Below are positions 33,189 through 41,783 of a stretch of 64,000 nt of DNA, in pieces. This stretch comes from CAYPEL01 sp036479985 (GTDB lineage: Bacteria; Pseudomonadota; Gammaproteobacteria; DSM-19610): contig CBDDAF010000003.1 of NCBI GenBank assembly GCA_965224815.1, forward strand, positions 124,001 through 188,000. The letters run 5' to 3'. The notes under the pieces are model-generated. The model worked only from the letters and a program-made list of their open reading frames with translations, ran no database searches and was not told the DNA's origin. Position numbers and translations under genes: made by a program. The first letter of the stretch is position 1. The number at the start of each line of letters is the position of its first letter.

Positions 33189-33890
33189 TCAGCGGCAGTT
33201 TGCACGCATGTAGCTCTGATACTCGCGACGTTGCTTGCGCTTATTTTCCCCACTGCGAGAATCATGGCCTCGGCGCATCTCACGATCGATCGCTTTAATT
33301 CTCTCCTGGTAGGATTCACAGGTGCTTTGTTGAGAGTTGTCTGTTAATGCAATTGGATTGCTGTCAGACCGTGTAAGTGGGGCTTGGCCAGGATAATAGT
33401 TACCAGCGGGTGCAGCCTGTTGAAGTTGTGATGCAGGTTCTTCTTGCTTGGGGAAGTCATCCGCCAGAATTTCCCCAAATCCGCCACTGCGGCATTTGTT
33501 GTAGGAAAGCCCACCTACTTTTGGTGCTGACAGGGTTTGACTGAATTGTAAGCTACTCACGTAGTTAATAACGGAAAGGACTGATTTGTTGATGTAATTG
33601 ATGCCACCGTGCTCATCAATTAATTCAGAGGGTTCTATGCCACCTCGAAGTTCTGCAAAGATACCGATAGCAAAGCGGCGTGCCTCCCGGCAAACATCGT
33701 GGTTATGTCGTTTTGTTTGCTTTAAGCCTCTGAGCTCGGTGCTGGATTGTGCGCCGGTACATGGGCTTTGCGAATAACTAATACTGCCATTCGAATCAGT
33801 ACAGCGATAGGCGCGCGCCATACTGGGTGTGGCTGCCATCAGCAGTACAATGCCGGAAATAAGAACAGCGATCTGGGGTTGGAGCCTCAT
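33189..33890 (-). CDS. Secreted DUF4124-type protein
   Basis: This 233-aa protein has a signal peptide (about residues 1-26, ending SMARA). It is followed by a DUF4124-like segment YRCTDSNGSISYSQSPC, common in proteobacterial envelope proteins. The middle has two more Cys and the C-terminus (SYQERIKAIDREMRRGHDSRSG, then KRKQRREYQSYMRANC) is basic and helical. The function of the family is unknown. Confidence 0.75.
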   Translation of the reverse strand: MRLQPQIAVLISGIVLLMAATPSMARAYRCTDSNGSISYSQSPCTGAQSSTELRGLKQTKRHNHDVCREARRFAIGIFAELRGGIEPSELIDEHGGINYINKSVLSVINYVSSLQFSQTLSAPKVGGLSYNKCRSGGFGEILADDFPKQEEPASQLQQAAPAGNYYPGQAPLTRSDSNPIALTDNSQQSTCESYQERIKAIDREMRRGHDSRSGENKRKQRREYQSYMRANCR

Positions 33891-33958
33891 GCGGAAATCT
33901 CATTGATGGTGATACAGATGTAGATAATATCGTCCGCTGAATAGTCACCTTGAATCGC

Positions 33959-34020
33959 CTGTAGGAGCGGCTTTAGCCGCGATTGGTGCTGCTCCCATCG
34001 CGGCTAAAGCCGCTCCTACC
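33959..34020. repeat. REP-like palindrome, copy 8 (TTTA type)
   Basis: The arms CTGTAGGAGCGGCTTTAGCC and GGCTAAAGCCGCTCCTACC frame a short spacer (GCGATTGGTGCTGCTCCCATCGC), giving the shortest copy in the window. Confidence 0.9.
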
Positions 34021-34064
34021 ATGTTCGCTCGATTCGTAATTACAAGTATATTCAAACACCGTAA

Positions 34065-34421
34065 CTACTGTCTTACTCCCTCTTTGCAAATCAGGAAGTT
34101 GTATCCACGGCGTTCCAAACGTCCCTGCCGCCAGTTGTCAGACAAGTATGTATTTCCTCCACCATCACGTATCTCGCAGGCTTCACCAAGATCGTTTGAA
34201 TTCAATTCTAGTGGGATACTGGCGCGCCTGCGTGTATAAACAATGGCTTCCGCCTGACCGTCTTTTAAGGTCACACGTGCGTTGCAGTTAGACAGATAAA
34301 TTTCGTTTGTCGCATCGCTTTCTGATGCTACAAAAGTGCAATAGCCATCAGGAATATCAACTCTGGGATGAGCTGATACTAAACTGCTTATAAAAACCAT
34401 CAAAAATATAATTGCTTTCAT
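34065..34421 (-). CDS. Small secreted protein, unknown
   Basis: This 118-aa protein has a clear signal peptide (MKAIIFLMVFISSLVSA). The mature part has four cysteines (GYCTF, SNCNA, EACEIR, LICKE) that could form two disulfides, and beta-rich composition. The family is unknown. It is transcribed alone on the minus strand after a 379-bp gap. Confidence 0.7.
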   Translation of the reverse strand: MKAIIFLMVFISSLVSAHPRVDIPDGYCTFVASESDATNEIYLSNCNARVTLKDGQAEAIVYTRRRASIPLELNSNDLGEACEIRDGGGNTYLSDNWRQGRLERRGYNFLICKEGVRQ

Positions 34422-34800
34422 TGTCCATCCTCTTTAAATATTAAGCGTCATTAACATGTCAGTTATTTTGCAGAGGTCTTCAGCAGATGATGTTGCATCC
34501 ATTTACATCACAGAGAAGGCGCGTTTTAGTATTGTGGAGATCACAACCGTTGGAGCAATACCTGTGCCACGCCTGAATGGGTAGTAGATTATTTATTATT
34601 TTACAATTACTTACGGGGTGTTTAACGATAGTTTCTATTAGTAACGACTACACCAGGTGTTGCCAAATGCTGTAAGCATTTTGCTTGTCACATTTAACTT
34701 GTTGAAATTAGTTGGATTTATCTATAGCAAAGTTCTGTCAGTTATATTACTTAGATAAAGGGGGAAGAATTGATTGGGTCAACGCTTAAATCAGTGTCAT
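34422..34800. other. Intergenic gap without recognised feature
   Basis: The 379 bases between the small secreted protein and the pentapeptide-repeat gene are AT-rich. I see no open frame, repeat family member or clear terminator. The part near 34422 should hold the promoter of the secreted-protein gene; the rest is unexplained. Confidence 0.5.
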
Positions 34801-35649
34801 TCAACGCAGATCTTTTTTCTCAAACGGCATGTGAACATTCTTGGCTTTGGACACATTGGCAAAGGTCATAGTAACGGTTGAAAGTTCGACATCGTCAAAA
34901 TCAGTATCAACCAGATTCGCTTTACGTAACACAGCGCCGCTTAGATTTGCGCAACTCAGATCTGCTTGCGACATATCTGCTTTGGTTAAATCGACACTGA
35001 GTAATGAGGCGCCGGAAAGATCCGCAGCGACCAGGCTGGCGCCGCTCATATTAGACAGGTTTAGAATGGCAGGGATACAATCTTCACCGCCCAGTTTTGC
35101 ACCATCGAGTATGGCGCCTGAAAGGTTGGCACCATTCATATGAACATTGCATAAATAGGCACCGGTCAGATCGGCATTACGTAAATCACAGTCAACGAGT
35201 AATGCGGAACCGATGACTGCTTCAGTTAGGTTGGCATCGACCAGATGAGCATTATGAAGGTCTGAGCGTGATAGCGTAGCTTTTGACAGGTTGGCTTTAT
35301 TTAAATCCACATGCCGCAGGTCGCAGGATGTGATGCGTGCATTCTGTAAGTTGCATCCTGCAAGGTCGGCCGCATGACCTGGAACACCATCACTAAAGCG
35401 TGCACCATCCAGATCGGCGTCTTGCAGATTAGCGCCTCGTAAAATGGTGTTGATAAGATTTGTGCCCTGCAAGGTAGCGCCAGTTAAAACCGCGTCAGTA
35501 AGATTGCTGCCCTGTAACTGAGCAACGCTCAAGTCGAGTCCGGTCATGTCGGCACCCATTAATTCGTATTCACGCAGGTCTGCACCTTTGAGTGTGTCAG
35601 CGTCAATATTCAGGAGTGTTTCGCCCGTATCTTTATGTTTGATTTCCAT
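34801..35649 (-). CDS. Pentapeptide-repeat protein
   Basis: This 282-aa protein consists almost entirely of A(D/N)LXX pentapeptides from about residue 20 to 265 (for example LSVAQLQGSNLTDAVLTGAT), which fold as a right-handed quadrilateral beta-helix. It has no signal peptide. Some such proteins mimic DNA and protect gyrase, but most have unknown roles. It is a single gene on the minus strand. Confidence 0.9.
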   Translation of the reverse strand: MEIKHKDTGETLLNIDADTLKGADLREYELMGADMTGLDLSVAQLQGSNLTDAVLTGATLQGTNLINTILRGANLQDADLDGARFSDGVPGHAADLAGCNLQNARITSCDLRHVDLNKANLSKATLSRSDLHNAHLVDANLTEAVIGSALLVDCDLRNADLTGAYLCNVHMNGANLSGAILDGAKLGGEDCIPAILNLSNMSGASLVAADLSGASLLSVDLTKADMSQADLSCANLSGAVLRKANLVDTDFDDVELSTVTMTFANVSKAKNVHMPFEKKDLR

Positions 35650-35745
35650 ACTGATGTCTCTTATTTGATGGAGGGAGTATGTAGTAAATATAACAGAAAA
35701 ATGGATGATTACCGATAAATACGAAAATCCTTTTGGCGTACTGCA

Positions 35746-36090
35746 TCATTTTGAATGGTTTGCTGCCATGGATTTAATCATTTCATCATTGGGGTATTCC
35801 GCATTATTCTGTACTAAATATGACTGCCAATCAGCAAACTGACTGGCCAATTCCGTATCCGTTCCATGGCATCCAAGAACGGTAACCACAGCACTACCAA
35901 TTTTCCAGGGCCCTTCACCTTTGATGGGGCCGGTAATAAGTTGAAACTGTTTATCTTCACTAAGCTCGTGCCAGAAAGGCGCTAGAAATAACAACCCGTC
36001 TTTGTGTTTAAAGGTTCTGATCATGATCTGTTTGCTGCCATCTTTAAAACGGATGGCAAGCGGAGCGGTTACTGTAAATAAATCAGCCAT
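35746..36090 (-). CDS. Hypothetical 114-aa protein
   Basis: This soluble protein begins MADLFTVTAPLAIRFKDGSKQ and contains FLAPFWHELSEDKQFQLITGPIKGEGPWKIG, which suggests a small beta-barrel-like fold. It has no signal or membrane segment and one Cys. It follows the GNAT gene by 12 bp, so it probably belongs to the 38234-35746 transcript. I do not recognise the family. Confidence 0.65.
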   Translation of the reverse strand: MADLFTVTAPLAIRFKDGSKQIMIRTFKHKDGLLFLAPFWHELSEDKQFQLITGPIKGEGPWKIGSAVVTVLGCHGTDTELASQFADWQSYLVQNNAEYPNDEMIKSMAANHSK

Positions 36091-36102
36091 GACAATATGC
36101 TT

Positions 36103-36564
36103 TCAGTATTGCAGTTCTTTTTGCATTAAGTAATGTTGGATTTTATTGTACAGTAAATATGATGTGCACAGTGTTTTATAGTCGTGTAGACGATAGAAGG
36201 ATGCTGCGGATTCACGCCCATGAAGTTGTATGGCTATGCATTGCTTTTGTTGCGCTGCTGCTTCTAGTGTCAGCAAAATACGTGTTCCCAATCCTTGTCT
36301 TTGATAGTCTTCATCAACAGCCATATAACGAATCTGACACAGTTGAGCATCAATAAAATGCAGACGTCCAATCGCAATGACATGCTTGTGCTTATCAAAT
36401 ATACAATGATGAACTGCTGCTGGATCAAACTCATCACGTTCACTGCCACGTGGCTGGTGCCAGGGAGCACGTAAAATACGCCAGCGCAAGTCGTAATAGT
36501 CAGCCCATTCCGTGTCAGAATCAGGACGTCTAATCGTTAAACGATCCGTATTAATTTCAGGCAA
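36103..36564 (-). CDS. GNAT-family N-acetyltransferase
   Basis: The GNAT fold is clear: DYYDLRWRILRAPWHQPRG, HVIAIGRLHF, then acetyl-CoA site IRYMAVDEDYQRQGLGTRIL and the ESAASFYRLHDY end. The frame opens far upstream inside the 2OG-oxygenase gene. I place the start at TTG 36564, which overlaps the oxygenase stop by 8 bp and follows GGGTGG; this gives 153 aa, a normal size for a single GNAT domain. The substrate is unknown. Confidence 0.72.
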   Translation of the reverse strand: MPEINTDRLTIRRPDSDTEWADYYDLRWRILRAPWHQPRGSERDEFDPAAVHHCIFDKHKHVIAIGRLHFIDAQLCQIRYMAVDEDYQRQGLGTRILLTLEAAAQQKQCIAIQLHGRESAASFYRLHDYKTLCTSYLLYNKIQHYLMQKELQY

Positions 36565-37162
36565 AAACCACCCAGGTTGTTGCGATGTATTTAACGCCTT
36601 TTTCCAGCGTAACGCCTCGGTGTTCGTGGGTCCAGAAGGGTGGAAAGAGAACCAGTTTTCCTGCTTCAGGTTTGATGCGGACATCTTGAAACAGGAATTC
36701 AGTTTCACCGCCAGGGCCATGAACATCGTTTAAATACCAGATAGCGACCAGTTGTCTTTGACTAAAATCATGACTGCCGCCGTCGATATGCCAGTGGTAA
36801 TGTTCGCCGGGATTGGTGCGTTGAATGGCGTACCCCATGTCTTTAAACGGCCCTTTAAAATAGGGAAAGGTTTCTCGGAACTCGAGGATGGCGTTTCCCA
36901 TTGATCGAAACAGGGCCTGATCGATGTCTTTCCAGTGTTCCTTGCCGCTCACAACCAGGTCGGTTGATTTTTTGATGCTGCGGTCTTTATCGGCCAATTG
37001 ACCGATGCGCCCTTCGTACTGATCATCTGAATGGTCTTCAAAGCGTTTTATCGCTGATTCACATAGATGTTTGTCGAGAGCGTTGTGCTTTTCGAAGATA
37101 AAGGTATTTGGTTTGACTTCTCTAATCGTCTGTAGCGGTGTAACCGATTTAGTCTGAGGCAT
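36557..37162 (-). CDS. 2OG-Fe(II) oxygenase (prolyl 4-hydroxylase-like)
   Basis: This 201-aa protein has the iron-binding pair in HYHWHIDGGSHDFS (HxD) and the distal His in PPFWTHEHRGVTLEKG, with a following KYIATTWVVF strand. The length and the single domain fit P4H-like bacterial oxygenases. The substrate is unknown. It starts 10 bp after the metalloprotease-like gene stop and overlaps the GNAT gene. Confidence 0.85.
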   Translation of the reverse strand: MPQTKSVTPLQTIREVKPNTFIFEKHNALDKHLCESAIKRFEDHSDDQYEGRIGQLADKDRSIKKSTDLVVSGKEHWKDIDQALFRSMGNAILEFRETFPYFKGPFKDMGYAIQRTNPGEHYHWHIDGGSHDFSQRQLVAIWYLNDVHGPGGETEFLFQDVRIKPEAGKLVLFPPFWTHEHRGVTLEKGVKYIATTWVVFA

Positions 37163-37172
37163 GCTGTGCGGT

Positions 37173-38234
37173 TTATAGATAGTTTTCAGTAATCAAGGCT
37201 TCGATATTTTGTGGCGCGGTTTCTTTTTGTGTCTGATTGAGCACAAGCATCTGCTTGGCAATTTTTAACCAGTGTTGTTTTCCAGTGTCGATCTGTTTGA
37301 GAAGTGCATCAGGTTGGCCCGATGTATTCCAATGATTATAGGCCTCATACAGCGCAGGGTAAATTACTTTCCGCATGCCGTTCAGGTTGGCAAAGTAAAA
37401 ATGCAAGGAAGGAGGATGCATGCGTTCCAACAGGGTTGGTAAGGTGGAAAGTGCATCAGCCAGGTGATCACGAACGGCTCGAGCTGCTAATTCAAGTTTA
37501 GAGCGCGGGAAAGTTAACAGCATTTTCTGCCAATGGTCCCCGAGTTGTTCGCCAGCGCGGATTTCACCGATTTCATGTAATACCAGTGCGTCTACTTCGT
37601 TATCGGTCATCTTATTCAGTGCACTGGATAGATCATCATCGAAGTCATAAAATCCGACTGCTCGGCCCATAGCATTATCCGGCTTGTTCCAGCGCCATTC
37701 TTCCAGCCGCTCCCATAACATGCGGCGTAAAGACTCCCTACGGATATAGATTGTCTTGCCGAGTGACATGGCCGGTGGTGCCGTTAGATCGCGTGCTAGT
37801 TCCCGGCCAGCTATGTAAATGGTATAGCCATGTTGTTCGAAGGTTTGTTCGGCTTCGGCTAAAAAAAATACCGGTTTGGATTTGGTGCCGTAACCTCCGC
37901 TATAGATAAGGCCATGCGCTGAAACCAGTTGATTGATCGAATCAGAATCAAAGGGATCAAATTGCTGGCCTTCAAATTCCAGTTCGGTGAACGGAAGTTT
38001 TTCCAGGTTTTCCCAAAGCTGTTCACGATCGGTCAGCCAGTTGCCGATAGTTTCGCTTTGTATCGATTCACTGTAAGTGATTTGTTTTTCCCAGCGGTAG
38101 AACTCTCGCATCTTCAGCAGGTAGACGCACAGCGTATAGTCGCTGGCAAAGCGTGCATCTGATATATGGCAATTAAGTTGTACAGCCGCCTGTAAGTTGC
38201 CACGGTCTGTAAGTTGTACGGGTTGGTACGACAT
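37173..38234 (-). CDS. Sfum_1244-like family protein with HExGE motif
   Basis: This 353-aa protein has NCHISDARFASDYTLCVYLLKMREFYRWEKQ near the N-terminus, which I recall from the Sfum_1244 family. VLHEIGEIRAGEQLGDHW around residue 238 looks like a metal-binding HExxE site. There is no signal peptide. The function of the family is unknown. The gene is the first of a minus-strand group (38234-35746) and is divergent from the gene at 38325. Confidence 0.65.
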   Translation of the reverse strand: MSYQPVQLTDRGNLQAAVQLNCHISDARFASDYTLCVYLLKMREFYRWEKQITYSESIQSETIGNWLTDREQLWENLEKLPFTELEFEGQQFDPFDSDSINQLVSAHGLIYSGGYGTKSKPVFFLAEAEQTFEQHGYTIYIAGRELARDLTAPPAMSLGKTIYIRRESLRRMLWERLEEWRWNKPDNAMGRAVGFYDFDDDLSSALNKMTDNEVDALVLHEIGEIRAGEQLGDHWQKMLLTFPRSKLELAARAVRDHLADALSTLPTLLERMHPPSLHFYFANLNGMRKVIYPALYEAYNHWNTSGQPDALLKQIDTGKQHWLKIAKQMLVLNQTQKETAPQNIEALITENYL

Positions 38235-38324
38235 GGAGCCTGAAAATACCTGAGTAAAACAGTATACTATTGAATCCTAGCATGTTGTATTCTGCTCGGC
38301 TAGCCAGTTTTTGAGGGTTATAAA

Positions 38325-38936
38325 GTGCGTGTTAAAAGTCATTGGAATGTAAAAGGAAAAAAGCGTTCTCTAGAGGAAGTTGCTGGTGCGTTAGCGTTTA
38401 TCGAATGGCGTATCGCCGGAAATTCAGTGCTGAGTCTGGAGAATGAAGGTTTTGAGACAACCACTAATATGCAACGGTTGGATGTGTTTCAGGAGCTGAC
38501 GGCGTTTTTAATTCACGTCACCGACCGGCTGGTTCATGAATCCATGCCAGCAGAGAAACGTCAAAAGTTTATTGTGGGGCTGGCGCTCAAAACGGCAGAT
38601 TATTATCACGACAACCGGGTGGATGCAGAAGGCCGAGGCAAGGATTTCCGCAAGCCATTTATTGAAATACTTAACGACCGTCTTGCCGATTATGCCGAGT
38701 TTAGTTTTGAAGACGGCGAACCTGGTTACGCTTTCAGACGTTATTTGGGAGAGGCTGTGACTAAAGTAATGGGTGCGAAAGACAGCAAATGGATTACCGA
38801 TCAGGTGATGGAAATTGAAGTGCCAAAAATGCTCAAGCCGCTGAAGAAAGGCTTGCATGATTTGTTTGATACCCGTGACCGGGAGCGTAGTGAAAGTCCA
38901 CTTGTGGCCGAGGCCAAAGCTAATCAGCGAAAGTAG
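38325..38936 (+). CDS. Conserved-looking hypothetical 203-aa protein
   Basis: This soluble helical protein starts at GTG 38325, 7 bases after GAGGG. It contains LVHESMPAEKRQKFIVGLALKTADYYHDNR and FSFEDGEPGYAFRRYLGEAVTKVMG, and a charged C-terminus. No known motif was recognised. It faces the Sfum_1244-like gene across a 90-bp divergent gap, so the two may share control. Confidence 0.7.
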   Translation: MRVKSHWNVKGKKRSLEEVAGALAFIEWRIAGNSVLSLENEGFETTTNMQRLDVFQELTAFLIHVTDRLVHESMPAEKRQKFIVGLALKTADYYHDNRVDAEGRGKDFRKPFIEILNDRLADYAEFSFEDGEPGYAFRRYLGEAVTKVMGAKDSKWITDQVMEIEVPKMLKPLKKGLHDLFDTRDRERSESPLVAEAKANQRK

Positions 38937-38942
38937 GCGGCG

Positions 38943-39548
38943 CTATTCCTGCGTGAGTTTATATTCTTTGATGTCTTTTAATTTAAGATAAATAACAAAT
39001 GTAGCGGCAACAAAAATAAAGCTCAATAATGATATGGGCGGTATATAACCATTCCATTGCCACGGTTTGAACCAGCCTTTGAAGGCATATACAAACAAGT
39101 GCACCATAATGCTAAACGTCATTAGCAGTTTATACAGAGCCATTTGAGGTGTGCCATGTTTGCTAAATAAAAGCATTACATAGCAATACATACCAAATAA
39201 GCCAGCCGACATGACTATCTCACCGGTCAGGTTAAACTTCTTTTGCCAGTAAAACATGCCGTAATTTTCGGGTGATAAAACTATAAGAGTTAACACCACA
39301 TGGTAAGCGGCCAGGTGAAAAGAAACGATCCCCCAGTCTCTTGCGGTTTGCTTGTTATTGTTGAGATAGCCAAATGCAGAAATCAGCAAAGTGAAAACAG
39401 CGGCTACCGCTATTACCTTATTTAAAATAATTGTCGGAATGTGTATCCAGTAAATTTCACCAAAAATTATATAGCGGGTACAGGCATAAATGCCGGCCAA
39501 TAATAATATGAGGATGGTTTTTTTATAGATATGGGCGGGTAGCGTCAT
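38943..39548 (-). CDS. Six-helix membrane protein, unknown
   Basis: This 201-aa protein has about six hydrophobic helices (for example KKTILILLLAGIYACTRYII at 9-28 and ISLLSFIFVAATFVIYL near the end). Histidines in SFHLAAYHVVLTL and MVHLFVYAF could bind heme, as in ferric reductase-like membrane domains; this is a guess. It is convergent with the gene at 38325, 6 bp between the stops. Confidence 0.7.
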   Translation of the reverse strand: MTLPAHIYKKTILILLLAGIYACTRYIIFGEIYWIHIPTIILNKVIAVAAVFTLLISAFGYLNNNKQTARDWGIVSFHLAAYHVVLTLIVLSPENYGMFYWQKKFNLTGEIVMSAGLFGMYCYVMLLFSKHGTPQMALYKLLMTFSIMVHLFVYAFKGWFKPWQWNGYIPPISLLSFIFVAATFVIYLKLKDIKEYKLTQE

Positions 39549-39578
39549 TAATGTTGTCTCAGAAAAACTGTGAAAATA

Positions 39579-39648
39579 CTGTAGGAGCGGCTTCAGCCTC
39601 GATGGGGCACACGGCGCGTGTTCATCGCGGCTGAAGCCGCTCCTACAG
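39579..39648. repeat. REP-like palindrome, copy 9 (TTCA type)
   Basis: The arms CTGTAGGAGCGGCTTCAGCC and GGCTGAAGCCGCTCCTACAG are intact except for TCGATG in place of GCGATG after the left arm. Confidence 0.9.
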
Positions 39649-39776
39649 AATGCTCACGAATTAATTAGCGGTTCCTATTTCAATGCCAATATTATAAACC
39701 ATGAATGCGGCAGTAATACCAGTGCTGACTCAGTTAAATTCGATCTCTATATTATCCATCTATGATTCTTATGCAT

Positions 39777-39805
39777 AAAAAAAGGCATGCGGATCACCGC
39801 ATGCC
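39777..39805 (-). terminator. Rho-independent terminator of the sulfur globule-like gene
   Basis: On the minus strand GGCATGCGG pairs with CCGCATGCC (39797-39805 and 39784-39792) around a TGAT loop and is followed by seven T (39783-39777). It lies 42 bases after the stop at 39848. Confidence 0.92.
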
Positions 39806-39847
39806 CTCGTATCACACATCCGTGTATAACGGAAGTAAACCTGAGAA

Positions 39848-40450
39848 TTAAGCGCCAGGTTCTGTTTTAGCTGTGCCAGTAGTTGAGTCAGAAGCAGGGA
39901 CAGACTGGTAACGTTTTTCCATTTCAATGCGGCGGGCTTCCATTTCTTTCATCATAGCCTGGTGGCGTTCGAAAGCAGCTTTTTGCATTTCTGCAGAGCG
40001 TTTCTGATATTCCTCAAAGGCTTTAGTCTGCTGTGCAGCCATTTCCTTGCGTTGTTCTTCAGTCATGGCTGGAGCAGGAGCAGCTTGTGGAGCGTAACCA
40101 TAAGCTGGGGCAGGGCCATTACCATAAGGAGCAGGTGCATAACCGTAGCCAGGGTTGTTATAGCCATTTCCGTAGCCATTACCGTTTCCATATCCATTGC
40201 CGTTTCCATATCCATTACCGCGACCATAACCGTTACCGCGTGCGTTACCGTTCATGCCGAAGTTAAATGAACCGTTGCCGTCACCGAACATGTCGCCCAT
40301 GCCATTACCGGTACCGTTTCCATTGCCCCAACCATTACCATTGCCATTTCCATTTCCCCAACTGTTGTTGTTCCAGGGGCCCCAGGCTGATGCGCTGGCG
40401 GATACAGTGATAAGTGCGATGGCAGTTGCAAATTTAGCGAAAGTTTTCAT
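39848..40450 (-). CDS. Probable sulfur globule envelope protein
   Basis: This 200-aa protein has a signal peptide (MKTFAKFATAIALITVSASASA). A Gly/Asn-rich region (about 22-105) with WGPWNNNSWGNGNGNGNGWG, MGDMFGDGNGSFNF and GRGNGYGNGNGYGNG repeats resembles the structural proteins that coat periplasmic sulfur globules in purple sulfur bacteria. A Pro/Ala/Tyr segment (105-130) leads to an unusual charged helical tail (about 131-185: TEEQRKEMAAQQTKAFEEYQ and on). It stands alone with its own terminator. Identification is by composition and motif memory, so moderate. Confidence 0.7.
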   Translation of the reverse strand: MKTFAKFATAIALITVSASASAWGPWNNNSWGNGNGNGNGWGNGNGTGNGMGDMFGDGNGSFNFGMNGNARGNGYGRGNGYGNGNGYGNGNGYGNGYNNPGYGYAPAPYGNGPAPAYGYAPQAAPAPAMTEEQRKEMAAQQTKAFEEYQKRSAEMQKAAFERHQAMMKEMEARRIEMEKRYQSVPASDSTTGTAKTEPGA

Positions 40451-40745
40451 TATTACATCCTCAATTAGTGTTAATAATAGTTGTCTTAAAATCCTGGGTG
40501 CAGATGTTCGATGGCACCGACGAAGGACACAATATCAGAAAATCAGAATATTCAAAGAATAAAATACTTTAATAGGATAAAATAGATTTATAGCAAAATA
40601 GTATATTTAATATATACGTTCGTATATGTACGAAAGTTAATAAATTACTTTAAGTATGTGAGTTACATTTATTTGATATGAGTCAATTGAAGTAGGTCAT
40701 TCAAAGTCAAGAAAACGGTAAAATCGGCGGTATTTGAATGCAACA
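40451..40745. promoter_or_regulatory. AT-rich leader/promoter region of the sulfur globule-like gene
   Basis: About 295 very AT-rich bases precede the globule-protein gene. A ribosome site TGAGGATG lies near the ATG. An inverted repeat, ATATACG (40612-40618) and CGTATAT (40621-40627), with an overlapping CGTA/TACG pair, may be an operator. Direction of transcription is minus. No specific -10/-35 pair could be chosen with confidence. Confidence 0.4.
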
Positions 40746-40784
40746 GACATTAAAAAAGCGGGCAATGCCCGCTTTTTTAATGTC
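40746..40784. terminator. Perfect 39-bp bidirectional terminator
   Basis: The arms GACATTAAAAAAGCGGGCA and TGCCCGCTTTTTTAATGTC are exact inverses around a single A. This serves the small gene ending at 40802 on the minus strand, and would stop any plus-strand transcript as well. Confidence 0.92.
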
Positions 40785-40801
40785 ATCGAACAGACGGTTG
40801 T

Positions 40802-40999
40802 CTATTTATTAGCCCAGCTACTGAATTTATCCATGTTGTGAGCCTTGCCATCTTCATAGCCTGCTTCATAGGCTTCATTGGTGCGTTGTTCTTCGCGAGG
40901 TGGATTCATGATAAAGCCACTTTGCCAGCCTTCAACATAATCAGCGTGAACGGAGGCCTGCTCCATCTTGGTGGTGAAATCGTAATAACTCTGGTTCAT
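40802..40999 (-). CDS. Small 65-aa protein, weakly RMF-like pattern
   Basis: The start at 40999 is supported by AGGAG 7 bases upstream and gives MNQSYYDFTTKMEQASVHADYVEGWQ. Two short YxxGxxxG-like units (YVEGWQSG and AYEAGYEDGKAHNMDKF) faintly recall ribosome modulation factor, but this is not convincing. A longer frame to 41143 has no ribosome site. A strong terminator follows. Confidence 0.65.
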   Translation of the reverse strand: MNQSYYDFTTKMEQASVHADYVEGWQSGFIMNPPREEQRTNEAYEAGYEDGKAHNMDKFSSWANK

Positions 41000-41246
41000 T
41001 ACTGTCTCCTTCTCTATAGATAGGTAAGCGTGGTGCGTAAGCGTATTTGTCGGCAAGTATACTGATCTGAAGTAATGCTCTGTATATCCCCATTGAGGGA
41101 GATACCCGTATAAATGATACGGTTGCATAGCCTGGATGAGCACCCCAAGTAAACATTGTTAATGCATAACAATTTAAGGGGTTACTTTGTCATATACAAG
41201 TCACTCTTTCTTTATAATGATCATTTTGGATCGGGAAACTTAAACC

Positions 41247-41678
41247 ATGACTGACGAGCAGGATGTTGATTACGCCAGTGGTATGTCCGCCTTTGAGGCC
41301 AAACACTTTTCGCGGGCAGCACAATTGTTGTCACCCTTCGCCGATCAGGGCAACCCTGAGGCCCAGCACCGATTGGCTATCATGTATCAAAATGGATTGG
41401 GACTGGCGCAACATGATGGTCTGGCATTGCGCTGGATGACTGCCGCCGCAGAAGGGGGTTACCCGGTTGCCCAGCATGGTTTGGGTTTTATGTACCTCGA
41501 AGGCGAGTGCACAGAAAAAAATCCACTTGAAGCGGTTAAGTGGTTCCAGTCTGCTGCAGACCAGGGACTGGTTGGGTCGCAGACGACACTCGCGTTGATG
41601 TATGAGGAAGGTAACGGGGTAGAAAAGGATATAGAAAAAGCCAATGAGTTATACCGCGCTGCCGGTTTTGAACGTTAG
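41247..41678 (+). CDS. Sel1-like repeat (SLR) protein
   Basis: This 143-aa protein has three to four Sel1-type TPR-like repeats: GNPEAQHRLAIMYQNGLGL, GYPVAQHGLGFMYLEGECT and GLVGSQTTLALMYEEGNGV. It has no signal peptide, so it is a cytoplasmic protein-binding scaffold. It is the first gene of a plus-strand group leading to dsrS; 105 bp with a repeat fragment separate them. Confidence 0.88.
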   Translation: MTDEQDVDYASGMSAFEAKHFSRAAQLLSPFADQGNPEAQHRLAIMYQNGLGLAQHDGLALRWMTAAAEGGYPVAQHGLGFMYLEGECTEKNPLEAVKWFQSAADQGLVGSQTTLALMYEEGNGVEKDIEKANELYRAAGFER

Positions 41679-41709
41679 TTCGTGTACAACTATGAGCTGC
41701 AATATTTTT

Positions 41710-41740
41710 TTCGCAGAGGCGCGAAGACGCAAAGAGAAAA
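41710..41740. repeat. Single arm of the CTCGCAGAGGCGCAAAGACG repeat
   Basis: TCGCAGAGGCGCGAAGACGC followed by AAAGAGAAAA matches the outer arm seen twice in 3231-3400. Only one arm is present here. Confidence 0.6.
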
Positions 41741-41783
41741 TAATAGCCACAATCAGCGATGCTTTTCCAGGGCATTCTAGTTG

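Noticed and set aside
34500..34620. A possible small RNA in the gap before the pentapeptide-repeat gene.
   Set aside because: No promoter-terminator pair or convincing stem-loop could be defined by eye.
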